Positions 34,090-42,020 of a stretch of DNA of 64,000 nt are shown one piece after another. The notes beneath the pieces are model-generated. The model had not been told where the DNA came from. It ran no database searches and saw only the letters and a program-made list of their open reading frames with translations. The stretch's first letter is position 1, and each line of letters starts with the position of its first letter. Origin of the DNA: SXRF01 sp038043465 (lineage in GTDB: Bacteria > Pseudomonadota > Alphaproteobacteria > Rickettsiales > SXRF01); the NCBI GenBank assembly GCA_038043465.1, contig JBBTBX010000004.1, forward strand, positions 60,453 to 124,452, written 5' to 3'. The position numbers and the translations under genes are program-made.

Positions 34090-35133
34090 ATGAAACCGAT
34101 TACAGTTCTTATTGTTGATGATTCGGCATTTATACGGCAGATGCTGACAGAAATGTTGTCTGCCGATCCGGAAATCAAAGTAATTGCGACAGCGTTTGAT
34201 CCATTTGATGCGCGTGAAAAAATAAAAGAATTTAATCCTGATGTTATTACGCTTGATGTTGAGATGCCCAAGATGGATGGCATCACATTTTTAGAGAAAA
34301 TAATGCATCTGCGTCCGATGCCGGTTATCATGATCTCAACTTTGACAGGTAAAGGAACTGATGTTGCAATTCAAGCACTGCAAATTGGTGCGGTGGAATG
34401 TATAGGTAAACCTGCGGAAAATACTCCGGTAGCACTTCAGAGTTTTTCTGATGAGTTGTGCATTACAGTAAAAAAGGCGGCGGCAACGCGAGCCAATCTC
34501 AACCGGATTCGTAACAAACCAGTCAGGCAGGCTGATAAAAGGTTACGAACCGTTTCGCCAAAAGCTCCCAAATTGATTGCAATTGGAGCGTCTACAGGTG
34601 GTGTGGAAACCCTGAGTGAAATATTGCCATATCTTCCCAATAACTGCCCTCCCATTGTTATAGCTCAGCATATGCCGCCAGTTTTTACAGCCAGTTTTGC
34701 CAAACGTATTTCTACACTGTGTTCATTTCCAATTTATGAAGCGTCTGAAGGCATGGCGTTGAAATCTGGAATGGGGTGTATTGCTGCTGGTGGAACGCAG
34801 TTAAAGATTATTCGCAAGGCTAGTGGATTGGCATGTAGAGTTACTGATGATCCGCCAGTGAATAATCACAAACCATCGGTGGATGTAACTTTTGATTCTG
34901 TTGTGGAAGCGGTTGGAGAAAATACCTTAGGTATTATTCTTACCGGAATGGGAAAAGATGGCGCGGAAGGATTGCTTAGATTGAGGCAGGCAGGAGCGCA
35001 CACTATCGGACAGAATGAGGCGACCTGTGTGGTTTATGGTATGCCACATGCAGCTTATAAAATTGGGGCAGTAGCAGAGATTCTACCGCTATATAATATT
35101 GTTGATGCCATTGTAAAAAGATGCTTCTTATAG
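34090..35133 (+). CDS. cheB: Chemotaxis methylesterase CheB
   Basis: 347 residues from ATG 34090 (an in-frame TTG at 34081 abuts the cheD stop). The receiver domain has Asp56 in LDVEMPKMDG; after a linker (about 125-155) the esterase has Ser168 in GASTGG, His194 in AQHMP and Asp290 in TGMGKDGAEG. It removes methyl groups from receptors when phosphorylated by CheA. It ends the chemotaxis operon, 10 bases from the convergent porin gene. Confidence 0.95.
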   Translation: MKPITVLIVDDSAFIRQMLTEMLSADPEIKVIATAFDPFDAREKIKEFNPDVITLDVEMPKMDGITFLEKIMHLRPMPVIMISTLTGKGTDVAIQALQIGAVECIGKPAENTPVALQSFSDELCITVKKAAATRANLNRIRNKPVRQADKRLRTVSPKAPKLIAIGASTGGVETLSEILPYLPNNCPPIVIAQHMPPVFTASFAKRISTLCSFPIYEASEGMALKSGMGCIAAGGTQLKIIRKASGLACRVTDDPPVNNHKPSVDVTFDSVVEAVGENTLGIILTGMGKDGAEGLLRLRQAGAHTIGQNEATCVVYGMPHAAYKIGAVAEILPLYNIVDAIVKRCFL

Positions 35134-35143
35134 AAGCTGGCAA

Positions 35144-36523
35144 CTAAAAGTCAAACTGTGTGCGCAGCAGGAAAATATGTGGGTCATCATTCGGGGTTAC
35201 TGCATTACTGTCACTGTTTGACATAATATAGTTCGCAGTAATCATAGTGTGGTTGTTAGGTATCCACCTGATACCAAAAGTGGTATCCTTTAACTGCCCA
35301 CCCAGAATGGTTTTGTCGTTTAGATCCAGATTGCTATAGCGTGCCATAACTTGCCACGCACCCCAACTTCCTTCTGATACACTAAGCGGCCACATTGGTT
35401 TTGTGCGTTCAAATCTGCCAGTTGAAGCATTATAGTTACGGCTTTCACCAGTAAGGAAATACGATGCCTCAACATAATAACCACCAAAGGTTGGCTCAAC
35501 TCCGGAGTTACGATTTACAGCAGCACGGACATATTCACCCTGCACGGAGAATGGGCCATAGACACCAGCAGCTTCAAGCCCGAGCAGATTGACGCTATCT
35601 ACATTGCTTATAGTTCCGGTATTGACGGCAAGATCAGAAGACGCGCTGGATAGCTGATTTTCTGCACGTGAAGAAAAGCTGAAAGAATCGCTGGAGGAGT
35701 CAGGGATACGATGACTACCAGCAACACCAAAATGGATGACTTGAGTTTTATCGGCTATTGGAGCAAGAGTTATACGCCCCGTGATGTCGCGTGATTCATC
35801 ATCAGTGCTGGTGGTTGAACTTGTTCCACTTCCGAAACCGCCTAGAGATGCTGTCCACGCTCCCAGCGGATCTATCGTGCCATAGCTACTAACCATAACT
35901 CCGATTTTGCGATCTGGCGAAAAGAGGTTGGTTGATGCGCGTTCAATAAAGCTGGTAAACGTATCACTGGTAAGGGTTTCCAGACCAAATGGTTCTTTGA
36001 ATTGCCCAACAGTGATTGAAGTTGGTTTGAACCCGGCATATTCGAGATAGACATCAGTAAGCGTACTGGAATTTCCGGCAAAATCATTCTCAATCTTATA
36101 TTTAAAGTCTTTGGCAAGAGTACCAGAAAAATTTAACCTGGCGCGGCGAACATTAGTACCGTCTGGATGGTCCTTTCTGTCGTCTTTGAATATACCGGCA
36201 TCTATTTGGGCAAATCCACCAACCTTGAAACTATATGCGCCATCGGCAGTTTCAAATTTTGGTGCTGGAATCATGCTAATTTTAACGTCATTTTCTGGTG
36301 TTTTGTGGGCTTTTATTTCATTAGTCGCTTTTTCTATTTTTGTAGTTTGCGCCTTGTTCTGCGCTAATTGTTCCTTCAGGCTTTTCATCTCCCGCTGCAT
36401 GGCCTCCATCTGCGCTTGCATTGCTTCGAGTCGCTTCTGCATTGCCGCATCATCCTGTGCTGATGCCTGTCCGGATGCAATTATAGTTGCCAAGGTGGTA
36501 CTTATTAGCAGAAGCTTTTTCAT
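35144..36523 (-). CDS. Phosphate-selective-type porin (OprP/OprO family)
   Basis: 459 residues from ATG 36523, which has AGGAG 8 bases upstream; the frame runs further to 36625 but without a ribosome site. A signal peptide (MKKLLLISTTLATIIASGQA, cut after ASA) is followed by a coiled coil (about 22-60, repeated QMEAMQ-type heptads) that would make a periplasmic trimer stalk, then a 16-strand-like barrel (YSFKVGGFAQIDAGIF, RRARLNFSGTLAKDFKYKIE, VGQFKEPFGLETLTSDTFTS) ending in the outer-membrane signal FLLRTQFDF. The ion or sugar taken up is not known. Confidence 0.85.
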   Translation of the reverse strand: MKKLLLISTTLATIIASGQASAQDDAAMQKRLEAMQAQMEAMQREMKSLKEQLAQNKAQTTKIEKATNEIKAHKTPENDVKISMIPAPKFETADGAYSFKVGGFAQIDAGIFKDDRKDHPDGTNVRRARLNFSGTLAKDFKYKIENDFAGNSSTLTDVYLEYAGFKPTSITVGQFKEPFGLETLTSDTFTSFIERASTNLFSPDRKIGVMVSSYGTIDPLGAWTASLGGFGSGTSSTTSTDDESRDITGRITLAPIADKTQVIHFGVAGSHRIPDSSSDSFSFSSRAENQLSSASSDLAVNTGTISNVDSVNLLGLEAAGVYGPFSVQGEYVRAAVNRNSGVEPTFGGYYVEASYFLTGESRNYNASTGRFERTKPMWPLSVSEGSWGAWQVMARYSNLDLNDKTILGGQLKDTTFGIRWIPNNHTMITANYIMSNSDSNAVTPNDDPHIFLLRTQFDF

Positions 36524-36574
36524 TGGATAGATTCTCCTCTGTAATGATGAGCCATTATTTTGTATGGCTAATAT

Positions 36575-36631
36575 TAGGCTGTGTCGCCATTCGGGTCGCT
36601 TGTGACCTAGCGTGAATGTCAACACAGCCTA
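36575..36631. repeat. 57-bp palindrome, candidate MITE
   Basis: TAGGCTGTGT (36575) and ACACAGCCTA (36622-36631) are perfect inverted ends; inside, CCATTC/GAATG and GGTC/GACC pair further. The ends read as TA plus GGCTGTGT...ACACAGCC plus TA, so a 2-base TA target duplication is possible. It lies 50 bases upstream of the porin start and could fold in that gene's leader RNA. Confidence 0.6.
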
Positions 36632-36729
36632 GCGTGCGATAATATGAAAGGCAATTTATTAAGTAAAGCTAAAATACAATACCACGGGCGAAGTAATACG
36701 CATTCTCTGAGATGGCAAAATTTATTGCA

Positions 36730-37668
36730 TCATGCAGCTTTATTACGGTTGGTAAGCTGCAGGAATATATCTTCGAGGTTCGGTTCACGCGTAGTCAAAT
36801 CACGCACCAATACACCAACAGAGCTTACTGCATTTAATATATCCTGAATATTGTCTTTGCTCGGTTTATAATCAATAACCAGCTTTCCTTCCGAGTCAAT
36901 TTCTGCTTTCCACTGTTTTATTTTGTCGGGAATATCAAAAATTGATTCCGTAGGCGTAATGACTAACTGCTTGCGGTCAAAGCGTTTGAGCATGGAAGAT
37001 TTTTTTTCGCAGGCAACCACTTCGCCGTGATTAATAACTGCAATCGTGTCGCACAACTCTTCCGCTTCTTCAAGGTAATGCGTAGTAAGCAGAACAGTAG
37101 TTCCTGATTTATTTAGTTTTTTCACATAATCCCAGAGCTGGGTTCTTAGTTCCACATCGACACCTGCTGTCGGTTCATCAAGAATCAGAACTGGTGGATT
37201 ATGCACTAACGCCTTAGCCACCAGCAAACGGCGACGCATCCCACCGGATAGCCGTCTGGAATGAATATCTGCTTTGTCAGAAAGCCCCATCGCATCTATT
37301 ATTTCCTGAGTACGGCGTTTTTCTTTCGGTACACCATAATATCCGGCGTGGATATCTAGTGCTTCGCGTACTGTAAAAAACGTATCAAGAATCAGTTCCT
37401 GTGGCACAACTCCAATGGAAAGGCGCGCGCCGCGCATCTCTTTTTCTGTGTCATAACCGCAAATGGAAACTGTCCCGCTGGTCTTATGCGTAAGTCCCGC
37501 CATGATGTTAATCATGGTAGATTTTCCGGCACCATTTGGCCCAAGCAGCGCGAAAAATGAACCCTCAGGAATATCGAGGTCAATTCCTTTCAGAGCGATT
37601 TTATGCTGTTTCTTCTTTCCATCAATGTAGGTTTTATGGAGTTCTCGAATTTCTATGGCATTGGTCAT
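36730..37668 (-). CDS. ABC-2-type transporter ATP-binding protein
   Basis: 312 residues. Walker A LLGPNGAGKSTMINI, Q-loop VVPQELILD, signature LSGGMRRRLLVAKAL, Walker B VLILDEPTAGVD and the switch His in TTHYLEEAEEL are all present. The C-terminal 80 residues are the family's usual extension. It resembles YadG-type ATPases of ABC-2 exporters. No permease gene is adjacent, so the partner must be elsewhere; substrate unknown. Confidence 0.88.
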   Translation of the reverse strand: MTNAIEIRELHKTYIDGKKKQHKIALKGIDLDIPEGSFFALLGPNGAGKSTMINIMAGLTHKTSGTVSICGYDTEKEMRGARLSIGVVPQELILDTFFTVREALDIHAGYYGVPKEKRRTQEIIDAMGLSDKADIHSRRLSGGMRRRLLVAKALVHNPPVLILDEPTAGVDVELRTQLWDYVKKLNKSGTTVLLTTHYLEEAEELCDTIAVINHGEVVACEKKSSMLKRFDRKQLVITPTESIFDIPDKIKQWKAEIDSEGKLVIDYKPSKDNIQDILNAVSSVGVLVRDLTTREPNLEDIFLQLTNRNKAA

Positions 37669-37688
37669 ATTTTATTCATCCAATTTTT

Positions 37689-37775
37689 GTCATTGCGAGC
37701 ATAGCGAAGCAATCCAGTTCTTTCAGCATGTTGATAATACTGGATTGCCACGGAGCTAAAGCTCCTCGCAATGAC
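37689..37775. repeat. 87-bp interspersed palindromic repeat
   Basis: GTCATTGCGAG at 37689 pairs with CTCGCAATGAC at 37765-37775; inside, GCAATCCAG pairs with CTGGATTGC. The GTCATTGCGAG...GCAATCCAG type is a well-known intergenic repeat in many proteobacteria, including Rickettsiales. It lies between the ABC ATPase and phaC. Confidence 0.8.
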
Positions 37776-37839
37776 GATTTGCAAAAGATAACTGAGTAAG
37801 TACGACATGACAAGAAAAAGACTGTTATTACAGCTAAAA

Positions 37840-38883
37840 TCAGTTTAACAGCCAATTAGCATATGGTTGCCACAATTCGCGTTTGGCATGGCTACCGACA
37901 ATCATTCCCACATGCCCGGCACTTGGATGGATAATCACCGCATGTTTAGCTGCAATTGCCAGTGGCAAAGCGCAATCAAAAGGCACTACATGATCGTTTT
38001 TCGGGATAGCGATAAAAGTGGGCAGGGCAGGTGATGGCGGGGTAATGTTTTTACCAGCAACCCGCCATTGAATTTTCATAAGCTTGTTTTCCTGCGCCCA
38101 GCCAATCAGGCAGTCATGCGCCACCCCGGAGGTCATCGGCACACCATCATTTACCCAGTGTTCCAACGCTACAAAATCTTTGGTGGCACGGCTGTTAGGG
38201 TCAAGTCCGGCGTAACGGCGGAATTTATGCTCAAACAAAAATGGATCGGTTAAATAAAACATTGACTGGATCATTTCCGCCGGCAGGGTTTTTTTGTTAT
38301 CAATAAGTTTTGCCATTTCCACTTGCCATTTCTTTTCAAGTACGAATGGCGCGAACTCCGGACAGTGGAAATCCCAAGGAGTTGCCAGCAAAGCAAGTGA
38401 AGAAATCTTGCGGGGTTTTAATTTTGCTGCTGCCAGTGCCAGCACCCCGCCCATACAATAGCCAGCAAGAGCCACCTGACCCCCTGATATTTTTGCAATA
38501 AAATCAATTGCCGGCAGCAATATCTCGGTTACATAATCGCCACAGTTAAAGTTTTTTTCATCCGCTACGGGTTGTCCCCAATCCAGCACCAGCGGATAAA
38601 TTTTCTGGCTGGCAAGGTAGCGCAGGAAACTGCGTTCTTCTTCCAAATCGAGGATATAATAACGATTAATCAAAGAGGGAATGAATAGCACCACCGCTTT
38701 CGGATCAGTGATTCTTTGCCCGTAATCAAGCACGCGCGCACTGCCATGTTGCCAGATACAGGGAGGGTCGGAAACATCGCGCTTATATGGTGTTTCATAA
38801 TAACGCAGCACACCGGCAAGCATCTCACTTGCTTGATTTTTTGCTTCCCGACTTACTGCGTTTTGCAGTTGGCTTAGCGACAT
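37840..38883 (-). CDS. phaC: Polyhydroxyalkanoate synthase PhaC (short, class III-like)
   Basis: 347 residues from ATG 38883. The open frame reaches 39084, but that part overlaps the upstream gene in another frame and is not PhaC-like. The alpha/beta-hydrolase core has the synthase lipase-like box GYCMGG with the nucleophilic Cys, the LDWGQP motif, the Asp in IPKNDHVVP and His in SAGHVGM. It polymerises hydroxyacyl-CoA. The length matches class III PhaC, which needs PhaE. It overlaps the PhaE-like gene by 59 bases. Confidence 0.85.
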   Translation of the reverse strand: MSLSQLQNAVSREAKNQASEMLAGVLRYYETPYKRDVSDPPCIWQHGSARVLDYGQRITDPKAVVLFIPSLINRYYILDLEEERSFLRYLASQKIYPLVLDWGQPVADEKNFNCGDYVTEILLPAIDFIAKISGGQVALAGYCMGGVLALAAAKLKPRKISSLALLATPWDFHCPEFAPFVLEKKWQVEMAKLIDNKKTLPAEMIQSMFYLTDPFLFEHKFRRYAGLDPNSRATKDFVALEHWVNDGVPMTSGVAHDCLIGWAQENKLMKIQWRVAGKNITPPSPALPTFIAIPKNDHVVPFDCALPLAIAAKHAVIIHPSAGHVGMIVGSHAKRELWQPYANWLLN

Positions 38884-39160
38884 CCCCGCCGTTTTTGAGG
38901 GTAGATTCAAGGGCAGCAAGCCGCTTTTCACACATTGCAACCCGAAAGGCAAGCTCTGTAAGCAGCCCATGCTCAGCAGCAGGTGCATCGGTAGGGTTGG
39001 AAGCGGCAGTGTTGGCTTTGGCATTAGGTTTAACCTGCATGTTCTGGAATAGCTCCAGCATAGCGTGAATAAATTGTTTGTCACCCATCACCGAGGTCAT
39101 TTGTTTTTGCCATAAATTAATGAACTCTTTGGCAACGTCTTGATATGGATTATCCTGCAT
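38825..39160 (-). CDS. PhaE/phasin-like partner of PhaC
   Basis: 111 residues. The N-terminal half is a predicted amphipathic helix (DVAKEFINLWQKQMTSVMGD, then FIHAMLELFQNMQ); a low-complexity Ala/Pro linker leads to a short coiled coil (LTELAFRVAMCEKRLAALE) and a Lys/Ser-rich end. The arrangement resembles a short PhaE or phasin. The role is inferred mainly from the 59-base overlap with phaC and the divergent phaR next door. Confidence 0.55.
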   Translation of the reverse strand: MQDNPYQDVAKEFINLWQKQMTSVMGDKQFIHAMLELFQNMQVKPNAKANTAASNPTDAPAAEHGLLTELAFRVAMCEKRLAALESTLKNGGDVAKPTAKRSKSGSKKSSK

Positions 39161-39253
39161 ATACTATACTTGCTTGAAATTATAACATCTTTACTCTAAT
39201 ATCTATGTATTCTAACTATTTATCATTAATTTTAAAGCTAATTTGGAAATTTT

Positions 39254-39799
39254 ATGCAAAAAAAAGACACGGATAAAGACCCAGCCATCATAAAAAAATA
39301 CGCCAATCGTAGGTTGTATGACACGGAAACCAGTGCCTATATCACGCTGGAAGATTTGTGCGACCGGGTGAAACAAGGGCAACCATTTATCGTGGTTGAT
39401 GCTAAATCCGGGCAGGATCTAACCCGCCAGATCCTCACCCAGATTATTTTTGAACAGGAAACCAAAGGGTTTCATGTCCTTCCCACCGATTTTCTGCGTT
39501 CGGTTATCGGTTTTTACGGTCACAATATGCAGGATATTCTGCAGCCATATCTGGATGCGAGCATGAAAAGCTTTACCAGCAATCAGGAGAGAATGCGCTC
39601 CATGGTTGGTGAAACCATGGGTAAAGCTATGGAAGGCATGTCGCCGCTTGGGCAGCTTGAAGAAGTCACCCGCCATAACATGGCACTTTTTGAAAAAACC
39701 ATGCAGATGTTCAATCCTTTCGGCAGTTTGTTCACCAACCATTCTGAGCCAGAAAAGGAAAAAACCGAAGAGCCGAAGAAACCGCATCCTAAGAAATAG
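39254..39799 (+). CDS. phaR: Polyhydroxyalkanoate synthesis regulator PhaR
   Basis: 181 residues. The N-terminal PHB/PHA accumulation-regulator DNA-binding domain reads IIKKYANRRLYDTETSAYIT and LEDLCDRVKQG; the second domain (about 70-110) has QILTQIIFEQE and LRSVIGFYGH. The C-terminus is charged. PhaR represses phasin and its own gene and binds PHA granules. It is divergent from the PhaE-like/phaC pair. Confidence 0.94.
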   Translation: MQKKDTDKDPAIIKKYANRRLYDTETSAYITLEDLCDRVKQGQPFIVVDAKSGQDLTRQILTQIIFEQETKGFHVLPTDFLRSVIGFYGHNMQDILQPYLDASMKSFTSNQERMRSMVGETMGKAMEGMSPLGQLEEVTRHNMALFEKTMQMFNPFGSLFTNHSEPEKEKTEEPKKPHPKK

Positions 39800-39819
39800 T
39801 TTATAAGTGGAATAATTCT

Positions 39820-41217
39820 GTGGAAAATAAATCTTGTCTTGGCAGTAAAACTTACGAGGAAATAAATATTGGCGATAGCGCAAGCCTTACGCGCACTCTA
39901 ACCAAAAAAGATATTCAACTTTTTGCTATAGTTACTGGCGATATGAACCCCGCGCATCTCGATGAAAACTATGCAAAGACCGATATTTTCCAGCAGATAG
40001 TAGGGCATGGAATGTGGACTGGCTCAATGTTTTCTACCTTGCTGGGAATGCAGCTTCCCGGACTTGGTACAATCTATCTAAGTCAGACTTTGAAATTCCT
40101 CAAGCCAGTGCATATCGGCGATACCATAACTGCTTCGGTCAAAGTTACTGCCAAAGACGATAAGAAAAAACACATAACTTTGGAAACATTATGCGCCAAC
40201 GAACAAGGTGAGCATGTTCTGGAAGGTGTTGCAGTTGTACTGCCACCAACAGAAAAAATTTGCTGGAGTGCCACTCCACTTCCTGAGGTGCAAATTAAAA
40301 CTGATGGACATGGTTATGAACAATGGCTGCTGAACAAAGCAAAAGGCTTAAAACCGCTGAAAACTGCCGTTGTGCATCCGACTGATATTTTATCGCTGGC
40401 AGGAGCAGTGCAAGCAGCACAGCAGGGCATTATCGAGCCGATATTGGTCGGGAATGAAGAAAAAATTCGTAAAGTTGCTGAAGACGCACATATCGACATC
40501 AGTAAATATTCTATTATTTCAACACAGCATAGCCACGCAGCAGCAGCCATCGCTGTTGAAATGGCAAAAAATGGCGAGGTGGAAGCCTTGATGAAGGGCA
40601 AGCTGCACACTGACGAGCTGATGGAGGCGGTTGTAGATAAAGAAAAAGGCTTGCGCACTGGAAGGCGTATCAGTCATGTTTTCGTGCTGGATGTTCCGAG
40701 CTACCCTAAGCTACTTTTCCTCACTGATGCCGCTATCAATATCAACCCCAATATGATGGAAAAGAAAGATATTATCCAAAACGCGGTTGATTTATTCCAT
40801 GCATTACAAAATGGCACGCCAAAAGTTGCAATTCTCGCTGCAGTGGAAACGGTAAATGAAAATATGCCGGCAACGCTTGACGCAACTGCCCTGTGCAAGA
40901 TGGCAGAACGTGGGCAAATTACAGGTGCGATTTTAGATGGTCCGCTGGCATTTGATAATGCTATCTCCAAAGAAGCTGCTGCAATTAAAGGTATAACTTC
41001 GGAAGTGGCGGGAAATGCCGATATTTTAGTTGTGCCAGATATTGAATCGGGAAATATGCTCTATAAACAACTGCGTTATTTTTCTGGTGTGCAGGGAGCA
41101 GGGATTGTGCTGGGCGCGAAAGTGCCGATAATCCTCACCAGCCGCGCCAGTGATGCCGATAACCGCGTGGTCTCCTGCGCCCTTGCACTGCTTTATGCAC
41201 AGACGAAGCGGGTATGA
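39820..41217 (+). CDS. Bifunctional MaoC-like enoyl-CoA hydratase / phosphate acetyl(butyryl)transferase
   Basis: 465 residues from GTG 39820. The N-terminal hot-dog MaoC domain (about 1-150) has FAIVTGDMNPAHLDENYA and GHGMWTGSMFS; the C-terminal part (about 165-465) is a phosphotransacetylase/phosphotransbutyrylase (VHPTDILSLAGAVQAA, GRRISHVFVLDVPSYPK, TSRASDADNRV). The fusion is common in alphaproteobacteria next to acetate kinase. It links acyl-CoA with acyl phosphate. Its stop overlaps the original ackA start (ATGA). Confidence 0.93.
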   Translation: MENKSCLGSKTYEEINIGDSASLTRTLTKKDIQLFAIVTGDMNPAHLDENYAKTDIFQQIVGHGMWTGSMFSTLLGMQLPGLGTIYLSQTLKFLKPVHIGDTITASVKVTAKDDKKKHITLETLCANEQGEHVLEGVAVVLPPTEKICWSATPLPEVQIKTDGHGYEQWLLNKAKGLKPLKTAVVHPTDILSLAGAVQAAQQGIIEPILVGNEEKIRKVAEDAHIDISKYSIISTQHSHAAAAIAVEMAKNGEVEALMKGKLHTDELMEAVVDKEKGLRTGRRISHVFVLDVPSYPKLLFLTDAAININPNMMEKKDIIQNAVDLFHALQNGTPKVAILAAVETVNENMPATLDATALCKMAERGQITGAILDGPLAFDNAISKEAAAIKGITSEVAGNADILVVPDIESGNMLYKQLRYFSGVQGAGIVLGAKVPIILTSRASDADNRVVSCALALLYAQTKRV

Positions 41218-41315
41218 CTACCACTATAATCACCTGCAATGCTGGCTCTTCCAACACCAAACTCGCGCTTTTTGTGGATTTTTTAAATTTTTCATTGATT
41301 TTGCAGCCCCAATGA
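41214..41315 (+). pseudogene. ackA: Truncated ackA 5' fragment
   Basis: An ATG (41214) overlaps the stop of the fused Pta gene, as expected for the original ackA start. The frame encodes MTTTIITCNAGSSNTKLALF and then 13 non-homologous residues to a TGA at 41313, one base before the GAGG of higB. Bases 41226-41274 are identical to 42033-42081 in intact ackA. It may act as a leader ORF that couples Pta translation to HigB. Confidence 0.9.
41226..41274 (+). repeat. Duplicated ackA 5' segment, copy 1
   Basis: 49 bases identical to 42033-42081. The two copies are 807 bases apart and bracket the higBA module. Confidence 0.95.
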
Positions 41316-41321
41316 GGTAGT

Positions 41322-41663
41322 ATGAGCAATGATAAGATAATTACATTCTATGAAACCAAGCAATTTTATAAGAAGGCAATAAAATTACTTGGGCTGAAGT
41401 TATTGGATGAGCTGAAGTTTTATCTCGCAGATAATCCAAAATCCGGCGATGTAATATCGGGTGGTAATGGCGTTAGAAAATTACGTTGGTCATTGCCTAA
41501 CAAAGGCAAGCGTGGTGGAGTCAGAGTTATATATTTTTATTTTGATGAAAAAGGTCTGGTTAGCCTACTTACCATTTATGCTAAAAATGAAAAAGAAAAT
41601 TTAGATAAATCAGAACTCAAAGATATTGTTAATATTGTTGATCTTATCAGGAAAAATATATGA
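41322..41663 (+). CDS. higB: HigB/RelE-superfamily toxin (Gp49-like)
   Basis: 113 residues. IITFYETKQFYKKAIKLL, KFYLADNPKSGDVISGGNGVRKLRW and KGKRGGVRVIYFYFDEKG are the pattern of HigB/Gp49-type RelE toxins that cut mRNA in the ribosome. The GAGG site lies 5 bases before the ATG. It overlaps higA by 4 bases; toxin-first order is normal for HigBA. Confidence 0.88.
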   Translation: MSNDKIITFYETKQFYKKAIKLLGLKLLDELKFYLADNPKSGDVISGGNGVRKLRWSLPNKGKRGGVRVIYFYFDEKGLVSLLTIYAKNEKENLDKSELKDIVNIVDLIRKNI

Positions 41664-42013
41664 AAAAGAAACCCACAAAAACCAAATCAAAAAATACACT
41701 CGGAAAAGAAATAATAGAGGGATTGAAAGAAACCCTTGATTTTATCAAAGGAAAAGAAACTGGAGGGCGAGCGTATTTTATTTATGCCGGGCAGATAATT
41801 TGCATACAAGATATTCGTGAGAGACTAGGCATGACTCGCGAGGAATTTGCCAAGAATTTTTTATTCAAACTAAACACGGTTCGTAATTGGGAGCAAGGTA
41901 TACGCCAACCAAATGGTCACACTCTGGCATATCTTTCGCTAATCGCTTCTGATCCGTTGGATATACATAAACGACTAAAACAAACAATACACCATTCTCC
42001 AATATTTCCGTAG
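41660..42013 (+). CDS. higA: HigA-type helix-turn-helix antitoxin
   Basis: 117 residues. A Lys-rich start is followed by a helix-turn-helix (IRERLGMTREEFAKNF, then LNTVRNWEQGIRQPNGHTLAYLSLIA) of the Xre/HigA type. It should neutralise HigB and repress the pair. It ends 7 bases before the intact ackA start, in the same direction as the Pta-AckA operon. Confidence 0.88.
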   Translation: MKKKPTKTKSKNTLGKEIIEGLKETLDFIKGKETGGRAYFIYAGQIICIQDIRERLGMTREEFAKNFLFKLNTVRNWEQGIRQPNGHTLAYLSLIASDPLDIHKRLKQTIHHSPIFP

Positions 42014-42020
42014 AAACCAG

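Noticed and set aside
36524..36625. N-terminal extension of the porin
   Set aside because: A perfect signal peptide begins at 36523 with a good ribosome site; the extension runs through the palindrome.
37840..39084. 414-residue PhaC with an extended N-terminus
   Set aside because: The extra 67 residues overlap the PhaE-like gene in another frame and have low-complexity, non-PhaC composition; start set at 38883.
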